NCBI GenBank assembly: GCA_963706885.1
Contig: CAVPNX010000009.1
Location: 62,001-126,000 of the forward strand
From: Prado023 sp963706885
GTDB taxonomy: Bacteria > Actinomycetota > Actinomycetes > S36-B12 > CAIYMF01
DNA: 64,000 nucleotides
Direction: 5' to 3'
Shown: positions 24,986-36,693 of the stretch, one piece after another
Layout of the letters: each line of letters begins with the position of its first letter
How positions within the stretch are numbered: the first letter of the stretch is position 1
Translations under genes and position numbers: made by a program
Notes under the pieces: model-generated
Databases searched by the model: none
Told to the model about the DNA's origin: nothing
The model's input: only the letters and a program-made list of their open reading frames with translations

Positions 24986-25343
24986 GGACGCCCAGGCCCA
25001 GCACACCCACATCGACCACGACCCGCAGGAACCGGCTGCCCGGGGTGATCGCCGGCCAGGACACCGCCGTCAGCCAGATCAGGAACACCGCGATCAGGAT
25101 CAGGAGCAGGCCCGACCACGCGGCGTTCAACGTCAGGCCGAGGAACAGCAGGATCCCGAGCGTGACGGGGACCAGGAACGCCGGCAGCGCCTGCATGCGC
25201 AGCAGGATCGGGCGGCTGAAGTCCTCGAAGCGCTCGCGCGGACTCGAACTGGGTCCGGTCGATGTCGTGGCCGGTGGCCGCGACGGTTTCGGGGCTGCCC
25301 CGGGTCGGGAGCCGTCAGGACGGTGCACACGCTTCTTGGCCAT
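24963..25343 (-). CDS. Small membrane protein of unknown function
   Basis: The 126-residue product has a basic, Pro/Ser-rich N-terminus (MAKKRVHRPDGSR), then hydrophobic segments at about 60-75, 80-100 and 105-122 (the middle one reads AAWSGLLLILIAVFLIWLTA). This suggests two or three membrane passes; it resembles an actinobacterial DUF family, possibly DUF6703, which I cannot confirm. The ATG at 25343 is chosen; the frame upstream to 25493 reads as low-quality sequence. It overlaps the 3' end of uppS convergently. Confidence 0.7.
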   Translation of the reverse strand: MAKKRVHRPDGSRPGAAPKPSRPPATTSTGPSSSPRERFEDFSRPILLRMQALPAFLVPVTLGILLFLGLTLNAAWSGLLLILIAVFLIWLTAVSWPAITPGSRFLRVVVDVGVLGLGVLKLLGRL

Positions 25344-25465
25344 GGGCAGGATTCTCGCCCATCCGGCCCGGCTGGTGAAGGTAGGGTTGGTCGCCAGATG
25401 CCCCGGCACGCCCGCCTGACGCGCGGTGCCGACCACCGACGAGCACTCGAGGACCTGGAGAACCG

Positions 25466-26860
<1,395 letters not shown>

Positions 26861-26982
26861 CACACCCCACCCGCGCCCCGGCGGCCACCCCGCCCACCCC
26901 GCTCCGCCGCCCGCCCCGCCGCACCCCGACCCGCCGGCCCCCGACCCGGCGGCCACCCACCCGGCGGCCACCCACGGACTTC

Positions 26983-27021
26983 ATCCAAGTCTCGGGCGCT
27001 TCCGCTGCCTGAGACTTGGAT
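26983..27021. repeat. Inverted repeat between glyS and dusB
   Basis: ATCCAAGTCTCGGGC (26983-26997) and GCCTGAGACTTGGAT (27007-27021) pair over 15 bases with one mismatch around a 9-base loop. It lies about 120 bases after glyS and 107 before dusB, behind a C-rich tract with repeated GGCGGCCACCCAC. It could terminate glyS transcription. A partial echo (GTTGGACGAAAC, around 27046-27057) follows. Confidence 0.65.
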
Positions 27022-27127
27022 CAAACCGCCGATGGCGCTCCAGAGTTGGACGAAACCCGTGGGGGCGGGGGTGGCCGCGGTGGCGGGGCGGGGGCGGGGG
27101 TGGCGGCTGTGGGGGAGAATTGTGGTC

Positions 27128-28270
27128 ATGCGCCCTGCCCTTCCGCCCATCGGCGGCCGTCCGGTGGATCCGCCGGTCGTGCTCGCGCCGATGGCCGGGA
27201 TCACCAATCGGGCGTTCCGGCGGTTGTGCCGGGAGTCGGGTGCGGGGATCTACGTCTCGGAGATGATCACCTCCCGCGCCCTGCTCGAGCGCAACGACGA
27301 GACGATGAACCTGATCCGGTTCGATGCCGATGAGGCGCCGCGGTCGCTGCAGCTCTACGGGGTCGACCCGGCGATCATCGCCGCGGCCGTGCGGATGGTG
27401 GTCGCCGAGGACCTCGCCGACCACGTGGACCTCAACTTCGGCTGCCCCGTCCCCAAGGTGACCCGCAAGGGCGGGGGATCGGCGCTGCCGTGGAAGCGTG
27501 ACCTGTTCCGCGACGTGGTCGCCGGTGCGGTGGCTGCCGCGGACGGGCGGGTGCCGGTGACGGTGAAGATGCGCAAGGGCATCGACGACGACCACCTGAC
27601 CTACCTCGAGGCGGGTCGCGCCGCCGCTCAGGAGGGTGCGGCGTGGGTGGCGCTGCACGGCCGGACGGCCGAGCAGATGTACGGCGGACAGGCCGACTGG
27701 TCGGCGATCGCGCGGCTGGTCGAGGAGCTCGAGCCGCTCGGGGTCCCGGTCCTGGGCAACGGGGACATCTGGACCGCCGACGACGCGCTGCGGATGGTCG
27801 AGCAGACCGGATGCGCGGGCGTCGTGGTCGGTCGTGGCTGCTTGGGGCGGCCGTGGTTGTTCGGCCAGCTCGCGGCTGCGTTCGCCGGGGTGCCGGCGCC
27901 GGACGAGCCGACGTCCGGCGAGGTGCTGGCCGTCCTTCGCCGCCATGCCGTGCTGCTCGCCGAGATGCACGACGACGAGCTCAAGGGCTGCCGGGACATC
28001 CGCAAGCACATGGCCTGGTACCTCAAGGGGTTCCGGGTCGCCCAGCCGATCCGTGCCGCGCTGGGCACGGTGGGCTCACTCACCGAGCTCGACGAGCTGC
28101 TTGCGGGCATCGACCCCGACCAGCCGTACCCGAGCCTGGTCGCCGCCGGTCCGCGGGGGCGCACCTCCGGTCAGCGCCGCGTGGCCCTGCCCGAGGGATG
28201 GCTGGACTCCTGCGAGCTGGCCAACGGCGCGGACCTCTCGGCCGCCGAGATCGGCGTCAGCGGGGGATAG
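27128..28270 (+). CDS. dusB: tRNA-dihydrouridine synthase
   Basis: The 380-residue FMN-dependent enzyme reduces uridines in tRNA D-loops. Motifs APMAGITNRAFRRLC (start of the TIM barrel), NFGCPVPKVTRKGGGSAL (with the catalytic Cys), KMRKG, HGRTAEQMYGG and the FMN phosphate site GRGCLGRPW are present. The ATG at 27128 is chosen; the open frame upstream is Gly/Arg-rich. glyS-dusB order is conserved in actinomycetes. Confidence 0.94.
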   Translation: MRPALPPIGGRPVDPPVVLAPMAGITNRAFRRLCRESGAGIYVSEMITSRALLERNDETMNLIRFDADEAPRSLQLYGVDPAIIAAAVRMVVAEDLADHVDLNFGCPVPKVTRKGGGSALPWKRDLFRDVVAGAVAAADGRVPVTVKMRKGIDDDHLTYLEAGRAAAQEGAAWVALHGRTAEQMYGGQADWSAIARLVEELEPLGVPVLGNGDIWTADDALRMVEQTGCAGVVVGRGCLGRPWLFGQLAAAFAGVPAPDEPTSGEVLAVLRRHAVLLAEMHDDELKGCRDIRKHMAWYLKGFRVAQPIRAALGTVGSLTELDELLAGIDPDQPYPSLVAAGPRGRTSGQRRVALPEGWLDSCELANGADLSAAEIGVSGG

Positions 28271-28400
28271 GCCGGGTGGCCGGGCCTTCTGGCGGGGCGT
28301 TGCTGGTCGGAGCTGTCGAAGCATCGGCCCGGCGCGCGGAGTCGGTGGGCGGACGCAGCGGGCGGGCGCCGGACCTGCGACAGCGGCCACAATCATCCCC

Positions 28401-29781
28401 ATGGCCCTCGACACCCCGCTGGATGTGCGGTCGCTGGTGATCTACCAGGTGTTCCCGCGCAACCACGGGCCGAACGGGCTGCTGGCCGATGTGACCGCGG
28501 ATGTGGAGCGGATCGCCGCGCTCGGGGTCGACGTCCTCTACCTGATGCCGATCCACCCGATCGGCGAGGTCGGGCGCAAGGGTGCCTTGGGCAGCCCGTA
28601 CGCGATCCGGGACTACCGCGCCATCAATCCGGAGCTCGGCACGGAGCAGGACTTCGACGACCTGGTGGCCGCCGCCCACGCCGCCGGCCTGAAGGTGATG
28701 ATGGACGTGGTCTTCAACCACACCGCACCAGACAGCGTGCTGGTCGCGGAGCACCCGGAGTTCTTCCATCAGGACGACGAGGGCCGGCCCGTGACGACGG
28801 TGCCGGCGTGGACCGACATCATCGACCTCAAGCACCCCAACCTCGACCTGACCCGGTACCTGATCGACACCCTGGCGCTGTGGGCCCGGCGCGGCGTGGA
28901 CGGGTTCCGCTGTGATGTCGCCTCGCTGGTGCCCGTGGACTTCTGGCTGCAGGCGCGCGCCGAGCTCGCCGTCATCCGCCCCGGGCTGATCTGGCTTGCC
29001 GAGTCGCCGCACCCCACGTGGGTGGCGCACCGCCGGGCGCACGGCCTGCCCACGTGGTCGGACGCGGAGATGTTCGCGGCGTTCGACATCGAGTACTCCC
29101 ACGACCTGTGGTCGATCTGGCAGGCGGTGGTCACCGGCCGCGAGCCCGTCGGTCGATACCTGGAGATGCTGCGCTGGCAGGACGCGTCACCTGCCCGCCA
29201 ACTACGCCAAGCTGCGGTTCGTGGAGAACCACGACCAGTTCCGGATCATGCGCTTCGCGCCCACCCAGGCCCGGGCCCGGGCGTGGACCGCGCTGATGGC
29301 GTTCAGCCGGGGCCCGTTCATGATCTACGCGGGCCAGGAGTCCGCGGCCCGGGCGTGGCCGTCGCTGTTCGACCGCGCGCCGGTGGAGTGGGGCGACCAC
29401 GCCCTCACCGGCTTCCTCAGCACACTCGCGGCGTGCACCAAGCACGAGGCCATGCGCCTGGGGGACTTCTGGATCCTCGACGACGAGCCGCTCGTGCAGG
29501 CGGCCTGGGCCAATCCAGCCGGGGACGAGCTCGCGCCTGTCGGCGCCGTCGGGCTCTACGGGGTGTTCAACGTGGGCGGGCATCGGGGCCGGGCTGACGT
29601 GCAGCTCCCCGACGGCCGCTACGACGACCTGATCTCCGGCGAGCGCCTCGAGGTGGCCAACGGGAGGCTGGCAATGCCGGGCCCTGCGGTGATCCTCGAG
29701 TTCGCCGAACCCTTCCAGGCCACGCTGTGGCGCACCTCGCTGCTCGACGTGTTCCTCCAGGTGGAGGCCGAGGAGGGCTGA
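28401..29781 (+). CDS. GH13 alpha-amylase family glycosidase (frameshifted)
   Basis: The four GH13 regions are readable: DVVFNHT (I), GFRCDVASLV (II, nucleophile Asp), LIWLAES (III, acid Glu) and FVENHDQ (IV). The frame breaks near 29186-29190, just before region IV. GACGCGTCACCTGCCC reads out of frame and the next frame gives LPANYAKLRFVENHD, so one extra base is present. After repair the protein is about 459 residues. The ATG at 28401 follows dusB by 130 bases. It probably acts on alpha-glucosides; I cannot assign a subfamily. Confidence 0.82.
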
Positions 29782-29838
29782 GAGCCGCCCGGCCGAGAGC
29801 CGCCCGGCTGAGAGCCGCCCGGCCGAGAGCCGCCCGGC
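29779..29838. repeat. Four 15-bp tandem repeats between convergent GH13 genes
   Basis: Four exact-length units of (T/C)GAGAGCCGCCCGGC alternate T and C at the first base. The first unit contains the stop of the plus-strand GH13 gene. The last ends one base before the stop codon of the minus-strand GH13 gene, so the array exactly fills the gap. Confidence 0.85.
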
Positions 29839-31543
29839 TCAGCGGCGCGGGTCGATGACGTCGGCGACGAGCTGGACCAGCGCCCCGAGCCTGGCCTGGA
29901 TTCCCTCCGAGGTGGGCCGTGCGACCCACGCCGCGGAGATCGCGGGCAGCTGCCCGGCGACCACCGGCTCGGAGGCCAGCAGCAGGTCCCCGTCGGGCAG
30001 GTCGATCGCTGCCCCGGACAGGTTGACCACCACCCGGACGGTGGCGCCCTCGCCGACCATGTCGAACGTGATCAGGTCGGCTGCCTCGTCCGGCGCGGAC
30101 ACCCAGCGCAGCTCGCCGCGGCCCAGCGCCGGGCTCGTGCGGCGCAGAGCCAGCGCCGAGCGGTACAGGCTGAGCATCGAGTCACCACTTGCCCGCTGCG
30201 AGGCCACCGACAGCGCGGCCCACTCCTTGGGGATCGGCAGCCACGGCTTCGCGCGCGACCGGGTGAACCCCAGGTTGGCCCCGGTGGTCCAGGGCATCGG
30301 AACCCGGCACCCGTCCCGGCCGCGGACGGTGTGGCCGCTGCGCTCCCAGATCGGGTCCTGCAGGACGTCCTCGGGCAGGTCGTCGACGTTGGGCAGGCCC
30401 AGCTCCTGGCCGTTGTAGATGTAGGCAGCGCCCGGGAGCGCGAGCAGGACCAGGGCCAGGGCCCGCGCCCGACGGGTGCCGAGCTCGATGTCGACCTCCT
30501 GGAACACCCCGGAGGCCATCGTGCCCGGGCACGTAGGCGCCGGTGAGCACAGCGTTCTGGCCCAACCGCGACACCGACCGCGGGGTGTCGTGGTTGTCGG
30601 TGACCCAGGTCGTTGGAGCACCGACCCCGGCGTTGGCGGCCAGGGAGGAGTCGATCGCGGCCCGCAGCCCGGGCCCGTCGAACCCGGCGTGCACGAACCG
30701 GAAGTTGAACGCCAGGTGCATCTCGTCGGGCCGGATGAACAGGGCCACGACGTCGTCCTCGGCGCCGGTCTCGATGACGGCCATCCTGTCGCCGGGGTAG
30801 GAGTCCATGACCCGACGGAACTCCCGGTACACGTCGTGCACCGGGCTGTCCTCGTCCTTGGGGATGATCGGCTCGCCGGTGGCCGTGTCGGGGAAGGTGT
30901 CGTCCTTGATCAGCGCATCGGAGACGTCGATCCGGAAGCCGTCGGCGCCCCGGTCCAGCCAGAACCGCAGGATGCCGGCGAACTCCTCGACCACATCGGG
31001 GTTGCGCCAGTTGAGGTCCGGCTGCTGGCTGGCGAACAGGTGGTAGTACCACTGCCCCGGAGTTCCATCGGGCTCCTCCACCCGGGTCCAGGACGGTCCG
31101 CCGAACACCGACCGCCAGTTGTTCGGCGGCTCGTCACCACCGGGACCGCGGCCGTCGCGGAACAGGTAGCGGTCGCGCTCGGGCGACCCGCGCCCGGTCG
31201 CCAGGGCCGCCTGGAACCAGGCGTGCTGGTCGGAGGTGTGGTTCGGCACGAAGTCCAGGGTCACCCGGATGCCGTAGCTGTGGGCGGTCTCGATCAGCTC
31301 GTCCATGTCGTCGAGCGTCCCGAACAGCGGGTCCACGTCCCGGTAGTCGCTGATGTCGTAGCCGTGGTCGACCTGGGGGCTGGCGAAGCAGGGGCTCAGC
31401 CAGAGGGCATCGATCCCGAGCTCGGCCAGGTAACCCATGCGTGCGGTGATGCCGGCCAGGTCACCGGTCCCGTCGCCGTCCCCGTCGGCGAACGAGCGGG
31501 GGTAGATCTGGTAGATCACGGCGTCGCGCCACCATTCGGTCAT
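29839..31543 (-). CDS. Alpha-glucosidase (GH13, oligo-1,6-glucosidase type; frameshifted)
   Basis: The product begins MTEWWRDAVIYQIYPRSFAD, the classical start of GH13 alpha-glucosidases. Region I TLDFVPNHTS, region II GFRIDVSDALI, a Glu in AVIETGAE (III) and WVTDNHDTPRSV (IV) follow. The frame breaks around 30521-30530, where one extra G shifts Y-V-P-G-T-M-A-S-G-V-F-Q. The C-terminal beta domain is in the next frame to 29839. Repair gives about 567 residues, a normal length. It is convergent with the other GH13 gene and divergent from ppdK, suggesting local alpha-glucan or maltodextrin metabolism. Confidence 0.85.
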
Positions 31544-31688
31544 GGGTCCGAGGCTAGGCCACGGGCGCCTGCGGACTCGCGGCGTCGCGCCTGGCACCGC
31601 CCGCCCTCGCGCTCGCCGGACGGTGTCATGCCGCCCGGGGGTAGGCTTGCCCGCGTTCTCACCAACGATCCCAGGAGGATCCACTCAG

Positions 31689-34388
31689 ATGCGTTACGTC
31701 TACGACTTCGCCGAGGGCGACAAGGACAAGAAGGACCTGCTCGGCGGCAAGGGGGCCAACCTCTCCGAGATGATCAAGATCGGCCTGAACGTCCCCCCGG
31801 GCTTCACGGTCACCACCGATGCCTGCCGCGCCTACCTGCACGGGGGCGCCGTGCCGCCGGAGATGGCCGATCAGGTCACCGAGCAGCTGGCCGGCCTCGA
31901 GGCCAAGATCGGGCGCACGCTCGGTGACCCGGCGAACCCGCTGCTGGTCTCCGTGCGCTCGGGGGCCAAGTTCTCCATGCCCGGCATGATGGAGACGGTG
32001 CTCAACATCGGCATGAGCGACGCCTCCGTCGCCGGCCTGACCGCGTTCTCCGGCGACGAGCGCTTCGCGTGGGACTCCTACCGCCGACTGATCCAGATGT
32101 TCGGCAAGACGGTGCTGGGCATCGAGGGTCACTTCTTCGAGCACGCGATCGACCAGGCCAAGACCGACGCGGGCGTCAAGACGGACGTGGAGCTGGGCGT
32201 CCCCGAGCTCCAGGCGCTGGTCGCCACCTACAAGGGCATCGTCAAGGACCATGCCGGGATCGACTTCCCCCAGGACCCGCGCGAGCAGCTCGACCGCGCG
32301 ATCAGGGCCGTGTTCGACTCGTGGAACACCGACCGCGCGAAGCTCTACCGCCGCCAGGAGCGGATCCCCGCCGACCTGGGCACCGCGGTCAACGTGCAGG
32401 CGATGGTCTTCGGCAACGTCGGCAACGACTCCGGCACGGGCGTGGCGTTCACCCGCGACCCCGCCACCGGCGCAACCGGCCACTACGGCGACTACCTGCC
32501 CGACGCTCAGGGTGAGGACGTCGTCTCCGGCGTGCGCAACACCCTGTCGCTGGACGACATGGGCCGTCTCGACCCCGCGGCGCACGCGCAGCTGCTGGCC
32601 AACATGGACGCCCTCGAGGCGCACTACAAGGACCTCTGCGACATCGAGTTCACCGTCGAGCGCGGGCAGCTGTACATGCTGCAGACCCGCGTGGGCAAGC
32701 GCACCGCCGGTGCGGCCTTCCGGATCGCCACGCAGCTGGCCGACGAGGGTGTCATCGACATGGACGAGGCCGTCCGCCGCGTGTCCGGCGCGCAGCTCGT
32801 GCAGCTCATGTTCCCGCACTTCGACCACTCCGGTGACAACAAGGTCGTGGCCAAGGGCATCGCGGCCTCTCCGGGTGCGGCCGTCGGCGCCGCCGTGTTC
32901 GACTCCGAGACCGCCGTGGCCAGGGCCGAGGAGGGCATCGACACCATCCTCATCCGTCGTGAGACCACCCCCGACGACCTCGCGGGCATGGTCGCCGCCG
33001 CCGGCATCCTGACCAGCCGCGGCGGCAAGACCTCGCACGCGGCCGTCGTCGCACGCGGCATGGGCAAGACCGCCGTCTGCGGCACCGAGGAGCTCACGGT
33101 CGACACTCACGGCAAGACCGCCACCGCCCCCGGCGGAGTGGTCATCCGCGAGGGGGACCCGGTCTCCATCGACGGTGCGACCGGCGAGGTCTTCCTCGGC
33201 CGCGTGCCGGTCGTCCCGTCCCCGGTCGTGGAGTACTTCGAGGGCCGGCTGGCTCCGGAGGACGGAGACGACCTGGTCAAGGCCGTGCACCGCATCGTGA
33301 CCCATGCCGATGGTGTGCGTCGCCTCGCCGTGCGCACGAACGCCGACACCCCCGAGGACTCCGCGCGGGCCCGTCGCATGGGTGCCCAGGGCATCGGGCT
33401 GTGCCGCACCGAGCACATGTTCCTCGGTGACCGCAAGCAGTACGTCGAGCGGCTGATCCTGGCCGAGTCCGACGAGGAGAAGGAGTCCTCGCTGGCGGCC
33501 CTGCTGCCGCTGCAGCGCGGGGACTTCGTCGAGATCCTCGAGGCGATGGACGGCCTGCCGGTGACGATCCGGCTGCTCGACCCGCCGCTGCACGAGTTCC
33601 TGCCCGATCTGACGACCCTGGCCGTGGCCGTTGCGCGCGCCGAGGACCGTGGGGACGTCAAGGAGGCCGACCTGCGGATGCTCGCGGCCGTCGAGCGCCT
33701 GCACGAGTCCAACCCGATGCTGGGCCTGCGGGGCGTGCGCCTCGGCCTGGCGATCCCCGGGTTGTTCGCGCTGCAGGTCCGTGCCATCGCCGAGGCCGCG
33801 GCCGAGCGCAAGAAGGCCGGGGGCGACCCGCGCGCGGAGATCATGATCCCGCTCGTCGGCGCGGTCCAGGAGCTCGAGCTGATCCGCGACGAGTCCGAGA
33901 AGGTCATCGCCGAGGTGGCCGCCGAGACCGGCAGCGAGCTCGACTTCCAGATCGGCACCATGATCGAGCTGCCCCGCGCAGCCATGACCGCCGACCAGAT
34001 CGCTGAGGCCGCGGAGTTCTTCTCCTTCGGCACCAACGACCTGACCCAGACGACGTGGGGCTTCAGCCGCGACGACGTCGAGGGTGCGTTCTTCACGGTG
34101 TACCTGGAGAAGGGCGTCTTCGGCGTCTCGCCGTTCGAGTCGATCGACCGCGACGGTGTGGGCGCCCTGGTCCGGGTGGCCGTGGAGAAGGGCCGCGCCA
34201 CCCGCCCGGGCATCAAGCTCGGCGTGTGTGGCGAGCACGGTGGCGACCCGGAGTCGATCCACTTCTTCGACGAGGTCGGACTGGACTACGTGTCGTGCTC
34301 ACCGTTCCGCGTGCCGGTCGCCCGGCTCGAGGCCGGCCGCGCCACGCTGTTGCCAGAGCGGCGGTGGCAGCGACAGCCGCTGACCTAG
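31689..34388 (+). CDS. ppdK: Pyruvate, phosphate dikinase
   Basis: The 899-residue enzyme interconverts pyruvate, ATP and Pi with PEP, AMP and PPi. The start RYVYDFAEGDKDKKDLLGGKG belongs to the ATP-grasp domain. GGKTSHAAVVARGMGK holds the phosphorylated His of the swivelling domain, and the PEP domain ends in CGEHGGDPESIHFF. The ATG at 31689 follows AGGAGG and replaces a longer frame that begins inside the divergent promoter region. A hairpin terminator follows. The gene is intact. Confidence 0.97.
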   Translation: MRYVYDFAEGDKDKKDLLGGKGANLSEMIKIGLNVPPGFTVTTDACRAYLHGGAVPPEMADQVTEQLAGLEAKIGRTLGDPANPLLVSVRSGAKFSMPGMMETVLNIGMSDASVAGLTAFSGDERFAWDSYRRLIQMFGKTVLGIEGHFFEHAIDQAKTDAGVKTDVELGVPELQALVATYKGIVKDHAGIDFPQDPREQLDRAIRAVFDSWNTDRAKLYRRQERIPADLGTAVNVQAMVFGNVGNDSGTGVAFTRDPATGATGHYGDYLPDAQGEDVVSGVRNTLSLDDMGRLDPAAHAQLLANMDALEAHYKDLCDIEFTVERGQLYMLQTRVGKRTAGAAFRIATQLADEGVIDMDEAVRRVSGAQLVQLMFPHFDHSGDNKVVAKGIAASPGAAVGAAVFDSETAVARAEEGIDTILIRRETTPDDLAGMVAAAGILTSRGGKTSHAAVVARGMGKTAVCGTEELTVDTHGKTATAPGGVVIREGDPVSIDGATGEVFLGRVPVVPSPVVEYFEGRLAPEDGDDLVKAVHRIVTHADGVRRLAVRTNADTPEDSARARRMGAQGIGLCRTEHMFLGDRKQYVERLILAESDEEKESSLAALLPLQRGDFVEILEAMDGLPVTIRLLDPPLHEFLPDLTTLAVAVARAEDRGDVKEADLRMLAAVERLHESNPMLGLRGVRLGLAIPGLFALQVRAIAEAAAERKKAGGDPRAEIMIPLVGAVQELELIRDESEKVIAEVAAETGSELDFQIGTMIELPRAAMTADQIAEAAEFFSFGTNDLTQTTWGFSRDDVEGAFFTVYLEKGVFGVSPFESIDRDGVGALVRVAVEKGRATRPGIKLGVCGEHGGDPESIHFFDEVGLDYVSCSPFRVPVARLEAGRATLLPERRWQRQPLT

Positions 34389-34396
34389 CCCGCCCC

Positions 34397-34430
34397 GGTG
34401 GCGCCGGTCCCCTCGGGGGCCGGCGCCACC
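34397..34430 (+). terminator. Hairpin terminator after ppdK
   Basis: GGTGGCGCCGG (34397-34407) pairs with CCGGCGCCACC (34420-34430), and the interior CCCC/GGGG extends the stem. It starts 8 bases after the ppdK stop, with no T tail. The following ~110 bases before the convergent dgt stop show nothing else. Confidence 0.75.
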
Positions 34431-34543
34431 GGCATGTCGGGGCGCCTCGCGGCGGTGACCGCTGACGGAGTCCCGCCCTCCCGACAACCCCCAACGGCGC
34501 ACCTGCTCCGGTGGTGAGTGGGCGTGCTGGGTTCGCTGGCCGC

Positions 34544-35797
34544 CTACGGGCGGCAGTGGCGCTTGTGCCAGGCCACCAGCGAGATGTCGGTGAGGCTGGC
34601 GACCTGGTCGACCACCACGCGCAGCCGGGCCCCGTCGCCGTCGGCGTGCTCCCAGGTGGGGCGGAAGTGCGGCTCGAGGCTGTCCGGCGCCGTGGCCGCC
34701 AGGGCGGTGACGAGCTCGGAGATCATCCCCCGCTGCCGGGCATAGGAACGGGTGGAACCGCTGCGCTGCATCACGAACAGGTTGGCGATCCCCTTGAGGA
34801 CACCCACCTCGTGGCGGATGTCGGTGGGCACCTCGAGTGACCCCGAGTACCGGGTCAGCTGGGCCTGCGGGTGCGCCTCGCGGGTGGCGGTCTCCGCTGC
34901 GGCGGTGAACCGGCCGATGAGCTGGCTGGTCAGGTCCTTGAGTGCGGCGAGATCCCGCAGGCTTCCGGTGTACCTCGAGTACCCGGTGGGCCACGCGGGG
35001 GAGCCGACAAGCCGGTCGAGTGCCGCACGCAGGTCGGCAGGATCGGTGCCGGGCAGGTAGGTGGTCGCGACCAGGTCGCAGATGGTGGCCGCGGTGTCCG
35101 CGTCCTGCAGGGCGGTGAGGTCGATGAGCCCCGCGTGGATGCCGTCCTCCACGTCATGCACGCTGTAGGCGACGTCGTCGGCCCAGTCCATCACCTGGGC
35201 CTCGAACGACCGCCGACCCGCTGGAGCTCCCGCGCGCATCCACTCGAAGACCGGGAGGTCGTCGGCGTACACGCCGAACTTGCGGCTGTCCGGGGATCGT
35301 GGCCAGGGGTACTTGGTCGCGGCGTCGAGGGCCGCCCGGGTCAGGTTGAGCCCGACGGATCGGACCTGTCCGCGGCTCTCCGGGTCGCCGAAGGCCTTGG
35401 CCTCGAGGCGGGTGAGGATCCGCAGCGTCTGGGCGTTGCCCTCGAAGCCGCCGATGTCCGCGCACAGTGCGTCGAGTGCGTCCTCGCCGTTGTGCCCGAA
35501 CGGGGGGTGGCCCAGGTCGTGGGCGAGGCTGGCGGCCTCCACCAGGTCGGCGTCACACCCCAGTGCGGCGCCCAGCTCGCGCCCGACCTGTGCGACCTCC
35601 AGGGAGTGGGTCATCCGGGTCCGCGGGAAGTCGCCCTCCCCGGCGATCATCACCTGGGTCTTGGCCGCCAGGCGGCGCCAGGCTGCGCAGTGCAGGACGC
35701 GGGCGCGGTCGCGGGCGAAGGCCGTGCGGCTGGGGCGCTTGGGCGGCTCGTCGGCCCAGCGCGCCTCGTCGTCGGGGGAGTATCCGGGCGCGGGCAC
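34544..35797 (-). CDS. dgt: Deoxyguanosinetriphosphate triphosphohydrolase-like protein
   Basis: The 417-residue HD-domain dNTPase removes triphosphate from dNTPs. The HD metal motif is clear: RMTHSLEVAQVGRE supplies the first His and HDLGHPPFGHNGE the HD pair and downstream His. A D in VMDWADDVAYSVHDVEDG completes the site. It lies downstream of the YdcF-like gene on the same strand (91-base gap). In actinomycetes dgt is commonly next to dnaG, as here. Confidence 0.93.
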   Translation of the reverse strand: MPAPGYSPDDEARWADEPPKRPSRTAFARDRARVLHCAAWRRLAAKTQVMIAGEGDFPRTRMTHSLEVAQVGRELGAALGCDADLVEAASLAHDLGHPPFGHNGEDALDALCADIGGFEGNAQTLRILTRLEAKAFGDPESRGQVRSVGLNLTRAALDAATKYPWPRSPDSRKFGVYADDLPVFEWMRAGAPAGRRSFEAQVMDWADDVAYSVHDVEDGIHAGLIDLTALQDADTAATICDLVATTYLPGTDPADLRAALDRLVGSPAWPTGYSRYTGSLRDLAALKDLTSQLIGRFTAAAETATREAHPQAQLTRYSGSLEVPTDIRHEVGVLKGIANLFVMQRSGSTRSYARQRGMISELVTALAATAPDSLEPHFRPTWEHADGDGARLRVVVDQVASLTDISLVAWHKRHCRP

Positions 35798-35888
35798 GAG
35801 CCCACCGTAGAGGCCCGGGGGCGGACCGCCAACGCAGGGGAGGGCTACGTGGTCGACGTTTCGAGCCGTCGAGCGGACTGCCGCCGGA

Positions 35889-36539
35889 CTACTGGCGGTC
35901 GAACCAGACCGTCATGAGTCCGGCGGACTCGCGCAGCAGGTACTCGCTGGTCACGGTGGTCCCGGGCCCCTCGGTTGTGGCTGACACGTGGGCGTCCAGT
36001 CCGTACTGCGCAGCAAGCGCGTGGGTGCGGGCGGCGTGTGCGGGGTCGGTCACGAGGGTCACGGAGGACAGGCCCTCGGACTTCGCGATCGTGGCGACGG
36101 CCTTCATCGACTCCGCCGTGTTCTCCCCGAACGGCAGGGCCGTCACCTGGGCACGGCGCAGGCCGTCAGCGACCAGCTCCTCCTTGCCCGTCTGGGCCTC
36201 GGAGGTGACATCACCGACCTGGAAGCCGCCGACGGTGATCACGCGGGAGCTGACGCCGGCGTCGACGAGATCGTGCGCGTGGGCCAGGCGGTTGGCCAGG
36301 ACCGGTGACGGGGCGCCCTGGTACTGAGCGGCGCCCAGGACGACGATGGCGTCGGTGGGCGTGCGGTCATCGACGCCCGACCAGCGCAGCACGTCGGCGA
36401 CCGCTCCGGCGGGGATCGCCAGGGCGACCGCGGTGACGACCATCACGAGGGCGACGAAGCGGCGGCGCGCGCGGGTCCGCCGGGAGCGGTCGGGCCTGCC
36501 GGGACTCCACTCGAGGAGGAGCACGGCGGGGGCGGTCAT
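35889..36539 (-). CDS. YdcF/DUF218-like membrane protein
   Basis: The 216-residue protein has one N-terminal membrane segment (about 27-48, RRFVALVMVVTAVALAIPAG). A DUF218 domain follows: DAIVVLGAAQ, ALPFGENTAESM and SVTLVTDPAHAARTHALA are the family landmarks. The family includes ElyC/SanA/YdcF, linked to cell-envelope functions, but the reaction is unsettled. The ATG at 36539 is chosen because the upstream frame runs into the dnaG side. Confidence 0.85.
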   Translation of the reverse strand: MTAPAVLLLEWSPGRPDRSRRTRARRRFVALVMVVTAVALAIPAGAVADVLRWSGVDDRTPTDAIVVLGAAQYQGAPSPVLANRLAHAHDLVDAGVSSRVITVGGFQVGDVTSEAQTGKEELVADGLRRAQVTALPFGENTAESMKAVATIAKSEGLSSVTLVTDPAHAARTHALAAQYGLDAHVSATTEGPGTTVTSEYLLRESAGLMTVWFDRQ

Positions 36540-36693
36540 GCAGCGAGTCTCCCATGGGTCCACTGCTCGACGGCCGTGCGACGCGTTCGCGCTGGGGGGA
36601 ATCGCGGCATCCGGTCGGGCGAGTGGGGTGCTGGGGGGTCGTGCGGCCCGGGTTGGTACGGCGGTGTCGGCGGTCGATCCTAGGATGCGCACC

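Noticed and set aside
31542..31688. 5' extension of ppdK
   Set aside because: The extension lies in the divergent promoter region and reads as Arg/Pro-rich sequence; AGGAGG and the conserved N-terminus support ATG 31689.
36346..36693. 5' extension of dnaG
   Set aside because: It overlaps the divergent YdcF-like gene and lacks homology; the primase N-terminus begins at 36694.
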